In this document: positions 32,406 through 45,419 of the stretch, one piece after another | How the letters are laid out: every line of letters begins with the position of its first letter | Position numbering within the stretch: position 1 is the first letter of the stretch | DNA from: Archegozetes longisetosus | Taxonomy: Eukaryota; Arthropoda; Arachnida; Sarcoptiformes; Trhypochthoniidae | Direction of reading: 5' to 3' | Assembly (NCBI GenBank): GCA_018873245.2 | Contig: JAEMBT020000005.1 | Coordinates: forward strand, 5,380,001 to 5,444,000 | Length of the DNA stretch: 64,000 bases | Notes under the pieces: generated by a model | Databases searched by the model: none | What the model saw: the letters and a program-made list of their open reading frames with translations, nothing else | Told to the model about the DNA's origin: nothing | Translations under genes and position numbers: made by a program

Positions 32406-35400
32406 CTGATATGTAAGATATTTGAATCAAGGTTAAACCAACTAAATTAGAGATTTTAATTCAAGTTTGAACTATTGGTATTAAATTGAGAAAATGAGAT
32501 GCTTCGGTATTTAGTTATATTTTACTATAAATGACTGACTGGATCATAAAGTTTTCACGAAACCTTTCTCAAAACCATTTTTCAAAACTATTTCAATTTT
32601 AGATAATGATCGTGAGTGCTGTCAACACAAATTGATGTAGTTTTGCTTTATTTATAACCAAGACATGCGAACTTCTATTTATATGAAGACAGTAGTCAAG
32701 TAAATGATTGCAAAACTTATGAAAATATTAAAAAATGAAGCAAAATCCACTAATGTTTTTATGTAAATCAAATTGAGCCTCTACTGAGCTTCTTCATTGT
32801 GAACAAGTGTTCAATTTTTTTGTTATTACAGCTAAATTAATGCGTGAGTAAATGAAGGTTCTAAATACTTTGAAAATATGTTGAAAGATGTCATTTGGAA
32901 ACATTAGACTCAATGCTCATAATGCGTCAATTGATTCGATTTGCTCAATCAAAGTTATTTTAGTCATATTAAACTTAAGGTCACTTCACTTGATCGCATC
33001 TGTTTATCATGAATTTTACAAACCACTAAAAAGATGAGCTCAAAATTAGGTTTTGTTGATAACTAAGTTAGTTATGTTGAGTGACAACACTGACATTTGA
33101 GGGTAGAAATGGTTTAAAACTTGATTGAGAATCAAGGACTTCATTACCTTCAAATGTTACAATATTACGTCACTCACCAGATTACATGATATCATTTACA
33201 TAACTTACGTATTTAAGGCTCTAAAAGTCATATAATCTTTTAAAATCTCATTAAGCTGTGTTTAAAATGAAAACAACTATTTGTCGTTTTGTCGATTAAA
33301 TAGTGAGTTTAAAAAGTAGAGTACCTATTAAAGTAGTTTTAGTTTACTCAATCATATCCTTAATTATTACCCACACTTTCAACTTAAACCACACTCAATT
33401 CGTGAGCATTTACTTGAAAAAACTTAAAGATAAATAACTAGAAACGAAAGGGTTGATTGAGTTACTTCATCAATTATACAACTGAGAACAGATGATTAGC
33501 ATGTAACCTGATTGTGCACTATATAGTAATGATTCAAAATTTTCAAGAATTAAAGCACGTAAACATAATATGATAGCTCTAAAAATAGATAATTGTTTGC
33601 TCAAATATTTACCCAATTAAACGCTGAATATTTGTCATACTTATTGAGTAAATCATTGTCGTATTCATGTTCTCATATACTAAAGCTTTTTCGTGTCTTT
33701 ATCAATCATTTTTTTCATAACAATTTCTAAACTAAAACTTTTATTTTTAATTGACTTAAAATTAATCTCTCGTAACATTTGACTTTTCAATACCTGAGGT
33801 TAGATAAGAGATGATTAGTGTTTTTTATAGTAATTTTTATAGTAATAGGAGTTTGCAACTTTCACCATTAGAAACTATTCATTTGATTCATTTCGATTTT
33901 ATATTTGAACTATTAAATGAAACACATAAGCCAAAGAATATGATGGCTTCCTGTCACACTAAAAGATAGTATTGTCTAGACTCAAACACTACATATATTT
34001 GGAACGTTATCAAGTTCTACATCATTTTTATTCAATTTATTGCTTGCGGTTAACGTTTACAAACTTGCAATACATTAGTTAATGAAAGAGAAAAAGTTTT
34101 TAACGAGCTACATGTCAAGCATTATGTGCAAAATCAGTTTTGGATCAGTCGAAACTCTTTAACAATAATAATGGTCATAGTATCAAATTAGATGCTAGGA
34201 AGATTGAAAATATTCTCCCTGAAAGACTACAAGTTTTAAATTGAATGTAAACTAAAAGATATGATAATAATTCACACTATCTTCAATGTGATGCGAGATT
34301 TGAAATACAATAAAATAGTGTAATATCTCAAATTTCTGATACAATAACAACGAAGATGTATATTTATCTGAACTCTTTTGATTGCGACTGAAACTACACG
34401 TCCCGCTCATTTACACTACAAAGAGCTAAGTGTTTCTACAGCTTCAGTTGAGCTTCCCCTTCCCATGATTTTTAAAATAGCTCTACTTTTAAACTGATGG
34501 AGACGACACGAATTGTCAGCTTTTTCTCTTTTAATCTCTACTTCAAGCTAAGGTCCTTTTTACGCTCGAGTTCGATTCAATATAAAGATCATTCTTCATA
34601 TCTTTCATACGATATGTTCCGTTTTAGATAGTATGTCGAAAATTGAACCAATCGTTGGTAACTTGCATTTTAATCCTTGAAATCAATTTAAGATAATAAA
34701 AGCTGTGAGCATTTGTTCAAAATTCAAAATCTAATATATTTAGAATCACAACTAGGAAATTGGAAACCAGTTTTATTCATCCCAAGATCAATTCAATGCA
34801 TTGTATTATACGCCCAATTGTATGACTATTATGTAAATTGTAAGTCAACTGTCATTTTCACACTATATCATATCTCCTCAGACCTGAAAAATACTTAAAT
34901 CCAGTTCCCATTTTTAATAAAAATCTTTGCCAACTAATCAAACGATGAAATATGTGCTGACATTATGTATAAACAGTAATGTTGTCTGTAATTTAAGATC
35001 TACTAAAAGTCATTAATCTTAGTGAGTGAAATTTTGCGTTTTAACTTAATTTTAAATTTCAAGTTTAGAGGAATTGCGAGGATTTTAATGTGGGAGTAGT
35101 TCTGATGAATCCGAAATAATTATTTGATAATTATAGCGCAGAAATGCACTCATAGACAGCAACATACCATTGAATTAAAGTGATTCACAAATGAATAATA
35201 GTTATGCGAAAGGCAAATAAATAAGTGATTCATAAAATATGCTCCGAAGGCATGGATAGTGAACTACCCCATAATTTGTTACATTAGATATTCCTTGACT
35301 GAAAAGCGAAGAAAGCGTAAAATAGATTAATTAAAATAACATTTGTGCGTGCATTCACTCAAATGCCAGTCCACAACAGCCTATCCCTAATACTTGTTTT

Positions 35401-38157
35401 ACGCTTAATTATTTAATTGCTTTTGTTTTCAACTAACTTTCATTGATTGCCGACACAAACAGACAGTTTCACTTATAAGAAGTTCGTAGGAGTACTAAAC
35501 TCAAGACAAGGCTAAATGTTGAAATGCACGCGCTCAAAGGATATCCGGTATTGTTTATCACACTATTCAACTTGGTCTTGGCTTAAAATTTCTTAGATAA
35601 AATTACAAATCTAGACATGTCTCTTAAACTTAATCCTTATTTATATCTCAATTCAAATCCAGACTATATTACGATAAAAACTAAATTTATAAGAAATGTT
35701 AAATTGAAGAAACAGCATTTAATTTGAATTTGAAGTAAACCTTGATAACTAAAACAATTAATTTTATGATAGTCATTTGAAAAAGTGATGAAACGATTAC
35801 AATGTTTAACTTGACAAATATCTGACAGAGATGAATGATAGTATAATAAAAAAAATCTAAAAATAAACATTTGTTCATTTCTTCAAAGTTTAATTAAATG
35901 ATGGTTTTGAAAGATTTGATTAAAGCTAAGTAAAAAACAGAGATAGTTTGAGCCTTTGTTCACAGATAAGGGTTGAAAATTACGGAAATAAGACCGTTGC
36001 ATTCACTGCTACCACATTTATCCTTAATACACGAGTTAAGAATATTGGGTAACGAATCGGCTGTTGGGTCGGGTCAGACCATTATCAGGAATAGTAGCGA
36101 ATCACTTCCAAATGAAATAATGCAAAACCACTCCTGACTCCTAAGAAAAGCTGCTTTAGATAAGGGAAGAGGAGATGCATTCTTTCCACATGAACGCTCT
36201 CAAAGTTATCCCACAAAATAAGACATTTTTTCAAACTTAATGCGCAAACCAAATAAAGCATGTGCTAAACTAAAGGCTAACTATTTACAAGTCCTATTTC
36301 ACTACAGCCTTAGATATCTGAACGCGTGGGTAGAACTAACTATCTGCTAAATCACACACAAATATTGCTTTCACTTACTTCTCACTTAAATTTAACTGGT
36401 TTTACTACAAATTCCTACTCATTAAACTCAAATAAATTACTCAAATTTTTAGCGTTCAGCTCACTATTTATCAGTACTTTTAGATAAACACAATTCAGGA
36501 AAGCCATATGTAATTTGCAAGTCATTGATTGAAACTAATTGGAAACAAGTGCTCGCAATTTATTTGTCAGTTATGTTAAGTTTACAAAACATTCTGAACT
36601 AGTATAGCATGCAATTGGTATCAATATATGGTAAGTTGTATATTAAGCCGCCCCTTTATTAGGCCGTTTGCATATTAAGCCCGGACTTGTGCACACGCGT
36701 CAAATTGCGCTGACAAGCTGCCTTTACTCATTAATTTGTTTCTTATTTTTCAGGTAAGTTTCTTATTTACCTTAATTCTCGGTTTATGATCCATTGACTG
36801 AAATACATAAAAGATCGAGAACTCATTGACTACCGATACGAAAGAACGATTTAATAGAAAAATCAAATTTTGGCACGTGTGTAGTAATAATCGCTTAATA
36901 CAGAAACGGCCTAATGCAGAAACAGCTTAATATGCAACTCACGACATATGAAGAGAGAAACATAACGCATCGCTCTTTCTATTAAAGTGATAACATCCGA
37001 AAACAAGCATCACATCTACAACTAAGCCATTAAACTAACACAACAAATGAGGGGAAACAGTCAGCTATCAAGTTAAAACGGATTGAATTGTATTCTTTAC
37101 TTAACTTTAGATAATTCGGTTCTACTTTTGTGCAGCTGTCAAGTCTTGCAAAGTCATGCTATGTTGAGCTGTGTTAGTTTAAAACTAAGTCAATGTTAAG
37201 GCTAGTGTACAACTAGAATATGGGGTTTCTATGTCTATCTGATCGCAGTATAAGGCTATGCTATTCAGAAAAATCAATCATCACATCACATCACATACTC
37301 CTAATGCTATTCACTGCTAGTCTGCATTCAATTTGTTTCTAATACTACATAATATCGAAATAATCATTTAATACCAATAGACTTGTCGATAGTTAACAAT
37401 ACACAAAAATGATTCAATTTAACAATTAAATTACTGACTCACCCAACGATTGACACTTCGTTAGTGCAATTAAGATTAAAATCAATTTGTCTACAAATAC
37501 GCATGAAATCGATGACCAAAACATGGTTTAAATGTGTTTGTTAACATTCATCACAATTAATTCATTACTTATAAGCATATATGAAATGAGAGGTCATTCA
37601 AATATAATAATAATAAAATGTTTAATTCATAACTTTAGTGCATTTATTATACGCGCTATATTTTGAACACCAAGATATTATACGTTCGATACGACGCTAT
37701 TGAACATTTTACACTAATTTCATAGCATCAAATTCATCTCATTCACTGCATTAGGCTTAAGTCCAGCCCATTTGCAGCAAAGTTTAAAAATGCCATACAC
37801 TGACTGACAGTAGTTCAAACTCACAACACTGTCCAATTGCTAAACATATTGAAGCTTTCGTAAGTTGCCGCTAATGTCACTGCAAGTCAAAGCTTCAATC
37901 AAACCATTCAAATAGCATCTGAAGCAATTGAATTGAGTTACATTTATTCTGATTACTGTATTTGTTACTGCCATCTCTTATTCACTCGTGAATTGGACTC
38001 TAATAATATTTAAAGGATTGCATTACATGCGCACATGTCATGTCATGTGGCACTCATTCGATGCAATCGCTATAAACATTCGTAAGTGAATCGTATTACT
38101 AAAACTTATTAAATAATTAGTTAAGACTTCGCATTAAATTTGAGTCAAAAGCACATA
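32406..38157. other. Long gene-poor AT-rich region
   Basis: 5.7 kb with only short random frames. It must contain the missing first exon(s) of the receptor if that gene is complete, and the RIOK1 promoter just before 38158. One MITE is listed separately. I could not support any other feature. Confidence 0.5.
36632..36945. repeat. MITE with TTAAGC-rich inverted ends
   Basis: About 310 bp. The left end GTAAGTTGTATATTAAGC and the right end GCTTAATATGCAACTCAC are inverted, as are TTAGGCCGTTT-C and its partner GAAACGGCCTAA further in. No open frame. The exact outer bases and target duplication are unclear. Confidence 0.75.
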
Positions 38158-39794
38158 ATGTCATCTGAAGGACAGTTCGATGATGCAGAAAATGACCATT
38201 CATTGGGACCAGTGTGTCAATCAGTGTCTAATTTTGAGATTGATTCAGATGAAGATGATTTAGAAGATTATGAAAGCGAAGACTTGGATGATTCGTATTT
38301 CTACGAAGAAGGTAATAATCAGAAGAGAATTAATGGCCCGAAATCATCGAATGATGAGACATCTAATAAATCAAATCAATTCCAACCAAATTTGAAGAGA
38401 TTTGGCAAATATGAGGATCGCATAAATGTCGATAAATATGCGATTCCTATAAAGAGTTTGAACATTTTGAATGAAACAGATCGTCGATTAGAAGACGACA
38501 GAAGAAGAGTAAAAGACAAGTGCGATCGAGCGACTGTCGAACAAGTCTTAGATCCGAGAACCCGAATGATTTTATTTAAACTAATAAATAGACATTTTAT
38601 TGAACAAATAAATGGTTGCATAAGTACTGGCAAAGAAGCCAATGTATATCACGCCACAAGTCGTGATGGTGTCGATAAGGCAGTCAAAATCTACAAGACA
38701 TCAATTCTCACCTTTAAAGACAGAGATAAATATGTGAGCGGAGAGTTCCGCTTCCGTCATGGATATTGTCGACACAATCCAAGAAAAATGGTCAGAACTT
38801 GGGCTGAAAAAGAAATGCGTAATCTTTCGCGTATTCATCAATCAGGACTCAATTGTCCAGAACCTCATGTACTTCGCAGTCATGTTCTTGTCATGGATTT
38901 CATTGGCAGCGATGGATTGCCAGCTCCTCTTCTAAAAGATGTTGATTTGAGTGAATCAAAAGCGAGACAATTATATTTAGATTGTATTTTGATGATGAGA
39001 CAACTGTTTAATGATTGCAAGTTAGTTCACGCAGACTTGAGTGAATTCAATCTATTATATAACGATTATAAATTATATATCATTGATGTCTCTCAATCTG
39101 TCGAAAGTGATCACCCCATGGCTTTAGACTTTCTTAGAAAAGATTGCGTTAATGTAAATGAATATTTTCGCAAGAAATCTGTCAAAACAATGACTACTAG
39201 AGAACTGTTTGATTTCGTTACTGATCCTAATATTAATGATGAAAATATTGAACGATATTTAGATAAAGCAATGCTTATCGCTTCTCAACGAACTTCACAA
39301 GAACTGGAGGATCAAAAGGTAGATGAAGAAGTCTTCAAAAATGTTTATATACCACAACGTTTAGAACAAGTGGCAAACTATGAAAAAGATGTTTTAAAGA
39401 CTGATAGCGGAAATGAAATCTTTTACAACACTATAAACGCATTGAAGGCTGACTTGACTGGACCTGCACTCCATCCTTCAATACTAGATGAGGAAAACAA
39501 ATCAATAGATAATGACGAAAGTTCGAGTGACGAAGAAAGTAGCGACCAGTCGGACGATCAAAATGAGAAAATCTTTACAAATTCTGCGCGACCTAAAAAT
39601 GAGTCGACTGAGGAGAAAAAGGTACAAATATTATGAACTGATTTTTTGACGCTGATATGACAATTGTTTTGTTCACAAAACAGATGAGAAAACAAGCTGT
39701 TAAAGAAGCCCAACGAGAGAAGCGAAAAAATAAGATTCCTAAACACGTGAAGAAGAGGAAAGAGAAATTGGGAAAAAATCCTAAAAAGAATTGA
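38158..39794 (+). CDS. RIOK1: RIO1 serine/threonine kinase
   Basis: Atypical kinase/ATPase needed for late cytoplasmic maturation of the 40S subunit. Exon 1 is 38158-39621, exon 2 is 39684-39794, with a 62-bp GT-AG intron; 524 residues. The first ATG (38158) gives MSSEGQFDD; the upstream TTG at 38140 is not used in eukaryotes. An acidic N-terminus (residues 1-80) leads to the RIO1 core: P-loop [26 protein letters not shown], hinge MDFIGSDG, catalytic loop [13 protein letters not shown] and metal-binding [13 protein letters not shown]. The acidic tail (about 440-487) ends in the conserved basic segment of exon 2, [20 protein letters not shown]. All key residues are present. GNL2 converges 70 bp downstream. 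Confidence 0.97.
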
Positions 39795-39810
39795 TTTCTA
39801 AGACTACTGA

Positions 39811-39826
39811 AATAAATGACTTTATT
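39811..39826. promoter_or_regulatory. Back-to-back polyadenylation signals of RIOK1 and GNL2
   Basis: AATAAA at 39811-39816 (plus, 17 bases after the RIOK1 stop) and TTTATT at 39821-39826 (AATAAA on the minus strand, about 40 bases after the GNL2 stop). If cleavage occurs at the usual 10-30 bases, the two mRNAs end inside each other's 3' region. Confidence 0.65.
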
Positions 39827-39864
39827 TTTAAACGTACTTGTTGCAATATTTTCTACAAAAATAA

Positions 39865-41837
39865 TCATTTTCTATTTTTAGGCGATTTTTTACAATGACC
39901 TCTTGATGCATTTTCAGGATTAACTATTTTCTTTTTATTGCGGTTCTTATTCTTCACATTTGCGGTCTCATAATAATGAACGCCCACTTTCTTTGGTTTG
40001 GCGTCTCTTTCTAGTTTTCTTCTCTGTTTTGAAGTTAGTTTTTTCGTATTACTATCACTTTCGCTGTTGTTTCTTTTGCGTTTGGTTTCCTTTTTCATCC
40101 TATCTGTTCTATCATTGACCACTTCTTGTTTGTCACTCTCCTCCATTTCATTATCTTCAGATTCATTTATATCTTCGTCATCGCTATCAGATTCTTGTTC
40201 ATCTTCTGAGTGGAATAATGCGGACGAGTCTTCGTTTAGGCTTTGAACGTCTTCACCCTCAAACTCGAGCTCTACTTCAACTTTGGAGAGATCCTGTTTG
40301 ACATGTGGAACATCTGACTCTTCTGAAGTTGCGCCTTCTTTTTTGGGCTCACTTTCAGAATCAGATACTTGCTTAGTCTTTTCACTTTTTTCGAGTCTAT
40401 TGTTTTGCACTTCTTCGCTTTCAAGAGTAGGTGGTCTTACAAAATATGGCAATTTTCCTCTTTGCCAATCATTCAAAACCATTTTTGCGATTGTATTTGT
40501 GTCAGGTTCGCCGCCTTTCAACAACTTACCCATTCTTTCAGCCATTTTCTTGAGAAATCTTCGCAATCACTCCATTCATCAATTTTATAAGTTTTAATCA
40601 AATATTCTTTTTTAACGCGTTCTAAGACAGTAGGGATGTAGTCCTCAGGATCTTTAATATTTTCTACGCGAACTATTCCTTTAAGGACAATATCAGTGTC
40701 TGTATCTCCAGACGGATGGACAACTCCCGGACAGTCGATCAAATAAATCCTTTTCATCAAAGTGATGTACTGCCACACCTTGGTTTCGCCAGCAATTGGT
40801 GCAACATTACATACTTTTTTAGCTTTCAATGTATTAATTATCGATGACTTTCCGACATTGGGATAGCCGATGAAACCAACGCTAATCTGTTTTTTGTCAG
40901 AATGTAATTTTGAGAACTGTCTCAAAAGGTTGATCATCGCTCCCTTTCCAAATGGGTTCTTAAGAGATGCCCTGAAAGCCATAGTGGGATATTCAGCAGA
41001 CAGTATTGTCACCCATTTTTGCGTAACCCAAGTCGGAACTAAATCACATTTATTTAGAACTAAAACTATATGTTTGTGAGGCTTCTCTTTTTTGAGGTAT
41101 TGTTCAATATGTTTAGATCTGGTGCCGTTTGGGTCCCGAGCGTCCAATACTTGAACGATAACGTCACTCGAATCAATAACTTTGTAGAGTTCGCCCCAAA
41201 TACGTTTCGACTGTCCTTTTTTCATAATAATGTCTTGAACTTCATCTTTAGGCTCGAAAACGTCAGACACTATATTCGTGTCTTTACTTTCATCATAACT
41301 ATCGTTGCGTTTATCGACTGATTCAACTAAACTCTGCAAATCATCAAATTTAACATTCGGTCGCTTTCGAGTAGCTTTTTTACCGAAAGTTGACTCAAAG
41401 CTTTCGGTATCCAGAATATGAACCCTTGAATATTTTGCTCTTTCATTGAGTAACGTTATCGGAAGTTTAGTTTGCCTCATAACTACTCGATACGGATCTT
41501 TCATAGCTTTTCCCAATTCTTCCTGAAATTTCTGCAGAGCATTTTGTGTAACAGTTCGAGTATTTCCGAACCATTTCTGATTTGGCGCGATTCTGGCCAC
41601 TGATCCTGAGGCCAAAGTTGATTGAAAAGGTGCTGCTTTTATTATTCTTCCCTTTGAGTCACGGATTGGTTTTGAGTTCTTATACATAAGCAACCTCTTA
41701 ATGGTTGACTTATCCCTCAGATGTGTCTGATTTTTGTCCTTCACTCGATCCGGATTTAAGCTATGGTTCCCTTTTTGAAATCCTTCACGAATTCTGGTCT
41801 TCGATGAAATACCGCTTCGTTTACGAGTTTTTGCCAT
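39865..41837 (-). CDS. GNL2: Nucleolar GTP-binding protein 2 (GNL2/NOG2), one frame break
   Basis: Circularly permuted GTPase that accompanies pre-60S particles in the nucleolus and nucleoplasm. Translation starts at ATG 41837-41835 (MAKTRKRSG). The NGP1NT-type N-terminus contains KWFGNTRTV and the RVHILDTE region. The GTPase motifs follow in permuted order: NKCDLVP (G4), [12 protein letters not shown] (G5), GYPNVGKSS (G1), GETKVW (G2) and DCPGVV (G3), then the conserved [10 protein letters not shown] and the charged, acidic-then-basic tail to TAA 39867-39865. At about 40555 the frame changes by one base at a TTT run (minus strand). Conserved residues continue directly across it, so the gene is almost certainly intact in the animal. 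About 655 residues in total, close to other GNL2 proteins. Confidence 0.95.
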
Positions 41838-42262
41838 CTTTTACAACTAATGTCTTCACAAATGTTTTCGTTTAAATACAGTTTATTTTATTTAGGATAC
41901 ACCAATTTTGTAACAATTAATACCTATTAAACACAAATTTATCGTTTAAATCAATCGTTTCAATAAATATTAAAGTACGACACTTAAGAACTGATAAACA
42001 AAACATAAAATGAAATATTTATCAAACACGTGGACTTCACTTCAATGCGTTGCTTAAACCTGCGTTTGTGTTTGGGCGCACTTTTCAAAGTTCAATAGTT
42101 ACGGTCCATTCACGAGCTTTTGGGCTATAGCGTAAACCTCATCATTATTTTGACTAATTTTAGTTTTACAAACTTTCTAATGTATTTTGTAATAAAATAT
42201 TTATTTAAAAGACTTTGGAATCTTATCATTGAATGATTAATAGAACTTTGAAGTTCCGTCAC
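41838..42262. other. GNL2 upstream region
   Basis: About 425 bp of AT-rich sequence without a coding frame. It contains the GNL2 promoter on its left and the 3' flank of the next minus-strand gene on its right. Confidence 0.4.
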
Positions 42263-42910
42263 CTATACAAAAAAGACAACCCGTAACAAAATTTGAAAAT
42301 ACGCTATAAAACTTATATAAAGTTGTTGTGAATAAAGCCTATGTTTGGATGAGTTCAAAATTTCCGCATGTATGGCAATTAAAATTGAAGCTAAACTTCT
42401 GGTATAGCTGACTCTCGAAGACCCAGCCTTTTCCTTATTTGCTTCTGAAACAGCTTTGTCCTCAGCTTCGACATTTCTAGCAATTGGTTCGATTACTGGT
42501 TTATCAAATAAGGATTTGCTATCTATGAATGATTCAGAAGACACAGAAACCTTACTTGCAGGAGTGTTAGGACCGTTAGTTGGAGTAATAGTAAATACAG
42601 AACCAGTTCTACCACTGGAACATCGGAACAGCACTTTATTATTTATCCATTTGTCGCATTAAAAATTCATTATGGAAGTAAAATATATTCAATCAAATAT
42701 TGAAAAATCATAAATGAGATTAATAGAAAATCTGATGCATCTTTTCCACTTTTCGAAATTTTGGTCCGTTTACAGAACTTGTATCTTTTAAACAAATAAA
42801 CAAAATATTCATCCTTAGGGTTGTCAGCTGACCATGAAATCGCCGTCGTCAGATCTGACGGATAATTTTCTCCAGACCATCCGTTGATGTGATCCACTCT
42901 TGAATCGAGC
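42263..42910 (-). CDS. 3' end of an unidentified gene, possible hemopexin-like blade
   Basis: A putative exon from 42910 (acceptor AG at 42912-42911) reads INGWSGENYPSDLTTAISWS and then YFVYLFKRYKF. The W, the P-DL--A run and the Y-FKR-K order recall one blade of a hemopexin domain, as in matrix metalloproteinases. A donor at TTCT|GTAAAC would join it to a second exon starting about 42635, which is Ser/Thr/Pro rich and ends with two hydrophobic stretches (SLASILIAIHAEIL and ISFIAYFQILLRVVFF). That could be a GPI-anchor or membrane tail. No upstream exon or protease motif was found. The family call is tentative. Confidence 0.35.
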
Positions 42911-43587
42911 CTTAATCGAAATTATGTTGAGTGATAAGTTATCAGTCAACATAAGATCTTAAGAACAAAAGAAGAAAACCTAAAAATAAGGTCGAGTTGA
43001 AAAACTCGAAAACTAATGAATCTATGCTTTGGTTTATTTGAATCCGACAAAAGTGAATGGAGTAGTATTTCTTTTATGAAAGGCTGCATCAAATCCTCCT
43101 TCAGAAAACTTCCCGAATTGTTCCCTTTGGCCCTTCCAGCCTATTGTTCTTCGCCCTCATTTCAAGCCTAATAAAACATCTTTTGAGTCATAAAAACACT
43201 TCCCTTATCTGTACCTGAGAGAAGTGCCACAACTGTGTTATTGCGAAAAATAGGGCCCATACTCAAGTGCCCTATATTGAAGGACCCTCAACAAGACCAA
43301 CTGTGTCCGTAAGTCCGTTCAATAATCAGTAATACTGTCCACGATAAAGAAGAACACTAGTATTAACTAGTCTGTCCGCAGAGCAGATTATTGGGTTTTC
43401 ATAAAGAGACTGAAAACTCAAGTCCAGCTCAGTTATTGGTCCTTTTCATCAGTCTTTATGAGTATCCAATTAAGACAATTATTTATTACTTCAGCTCAGA
43501 AACAATGTCTATCACTTGCTAATTAAGCATTCACTAATAATTAAGTGATAGAATGAAGTAATACTCTAACTTATCTATTGTTTCGAA
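42911..43587. other. Intergenic, no gene seen
   Basis: AT-rich, with a short hairpin at about 43507-43551 (CTATCACTT / AAGTGATAG). It may hold further exons of the gene ending at 42263, but none is convincing. Confidence 0.4.
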
Positions 43588-44912
43588 ATGGAGAATGTCC
43601 ATTTTGTCCCTCCAATGTGCCGCAGCCCCACTTATGTAAATTGATAGATCTCAACGTGTACTCAAATAATATACATGTTTTAGCCTAATCGGGACAAATT
43701 AGTCTTTTTATTATTGCACCAACCCTGGCTCAAACTAATATTTTATGTGAAAAAATAAATTATTTAACATTATTTGATCAAACATTTTTTCAAAAATTGG
43801 CTATAAGTCAGCACTAAGCTTTATTAGGTAATTTCGTTTCATTCAAATTTCCGAAGATATCAAGATATTCATACGGAAATACATCTTTAAGCACAATCAA
43901 ATTCTACATTTCATCAGTTATTGTATCGAAGATCACCTTTGGTTTTAGCATCTTCGATGCACTTTGTTTCTCAAGTCCTGCAGACGTATCATAATATTTC
44001 TTTTTAAAGTTATATAGTACACATTTAAAGGAGAATGCCCAAACCCTTTGCATTTTGTCCCTCAAGTGTGCCGCAGCGCCACCTATTTCAATAGATAGAC
44101 CTCAACGAGTACTATATATATATATAGGTTGTAGCTCAATTCTGACATACTTATGGCCTGTAGTGATCATCAAAGTTGTGACCAACAGATGCATTTTGCG
44201 CTTGTATCGAAGTGGTCACAGTTCAGATTTCGATGAATTTGGTGTCGTTCGACTCAGAAGGATGAGTAGAGTTTAAATAGCTTGGTTTCGAAGTGCGGAG
44301 GTCAAAAGTTAGAGTAGTTCACAATTAGCTACTGGTCCATTGTTCGTTGGCTGATCTCTACGAACGTAGCATCATTTAGTGCAGGATAAGAGCTGAGCCG
44401 AGTAATGTCCATCTCAAATGGATATCGCATCTTATTCAAAAGATATTGGCAAATAGTTTAGCTGTTCATATCTCAGGACACACGTGGGAGGGTCTCGGGC
44501 GGTACCCAATCAAATAAAGCCCGCGCTGGAGATTTAGAAAGAGGGCCTCCAGTGACAAGTATGCTACAGTCTCCTACCCGGTTAATGTCGTCAGCCGAGG
44601 TTACAAATGCTTTAGGTTTTAACGAGTCATTTTTGCTTTCGTTCTTTACAACTTATTTTGCTTTCATTGTTTTGTTTTTATTATCTTATTCTTTATTGTA
44701 TAAGCACCCTGAAAATATATTTCATTTCGCTCATTTAATTCAAAAAATTGCAAAAAATGCATGCGTTGGATATAACTTTTATGGTCACTAGGGCCACAGG
44801 GATGTTCTGATTAGGCTAAAATATATATTATTTGAGTACACGCTAAGATCTATAAATTTACTTAAGTGAGGCTGCAGCGTACCGGAGAGACAAAATGGGC
44901 ATTCTCCTTTTC
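43588..44912. mobile_element. Non-autonomous inverted-repeat element with a nested relative
   Basis: The left end (43590-43690) and right end (44810-44912) are inverted copies of about 100 bp: GGAGAATG-CCATTTTGTC at the tips, TAGATCT-A-CGTGTACTCAAATAATATA further in. A second, more diverged left end in direct orientation starts at 44031 (GGAGAATGCCC... GTGCCGCAGCGCCACCTATTT), so a related copy inserted into the first. The middle has no transposase. The right tip abuts the Polinton polymerase fragment, whose reading frame it ends. Confidence 0.75.
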
Positions 44913-45222
44913 ACTTCATCTCCCATATTTCTTATATAACATCTCTGATGATTTTTTTCAATTGATTTGGATGAAAATGCCAAACTATCTTTAAATTGGG
45001 ATTCAATGTTTGTATCTGTCATATTAACAAAATACTTTTCTTCAGTTTTTGATAAAACTATAACATCTGGATCTATTTTATAAAATTTTCTAATGATATG
45101 TCTAAAATCGTATCCTGATCTATTATGAAAGAATACTGGTATCAGGGTTGAGTTAAGTATCTGGACTATCATATTACAGAAATTACAAGAGTAGTAAACA
45201 TGTTTATGAAATATTATTGCGC
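44913..45222 (-). pseudogene. Fragment of a Polinton-type PolB (exonuclease domain)
   Basis: Minus-strand frame with a Cys pair (CNFC), then IPVFFHNRSGYDFRHII, which matches the 3'-5' exonuclease entry segment of Polinton-type PolB (IPVFFHN-SGYD). TEEKY and FKDSLAF-S-SIEK follow. The rest of the polymerase is missing: the inverted-repeat element at 44912 cuts it off. It covers a different part of the protein than the copy at 1-1412, so the two could come from one family. Confidence 0.75.
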
Positions 45223-45419
45223 ATTAGAGTAAAATATTCCCAACGATGTGGTTGCTTGTAATTTAAACACTTTTAATTATTTAATATGCGAGTAAAATAT
45301 TAAATTCACACTCATAGTTGTAGTGGACACCTTGAAAAATACAACAGTAACCATGGAATGCTAGATAGAATTACAGTCATGGCTCAAATTCTTTGACTTT
45401 AAGTATTATTGAGTATCTC

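Noticed and set aside
39998..40597. Several plus-strand ORFs rich in Ser/Leu/Phe
   Set aside because: Antisense shadows of the acidic and basic tail of GNL2.
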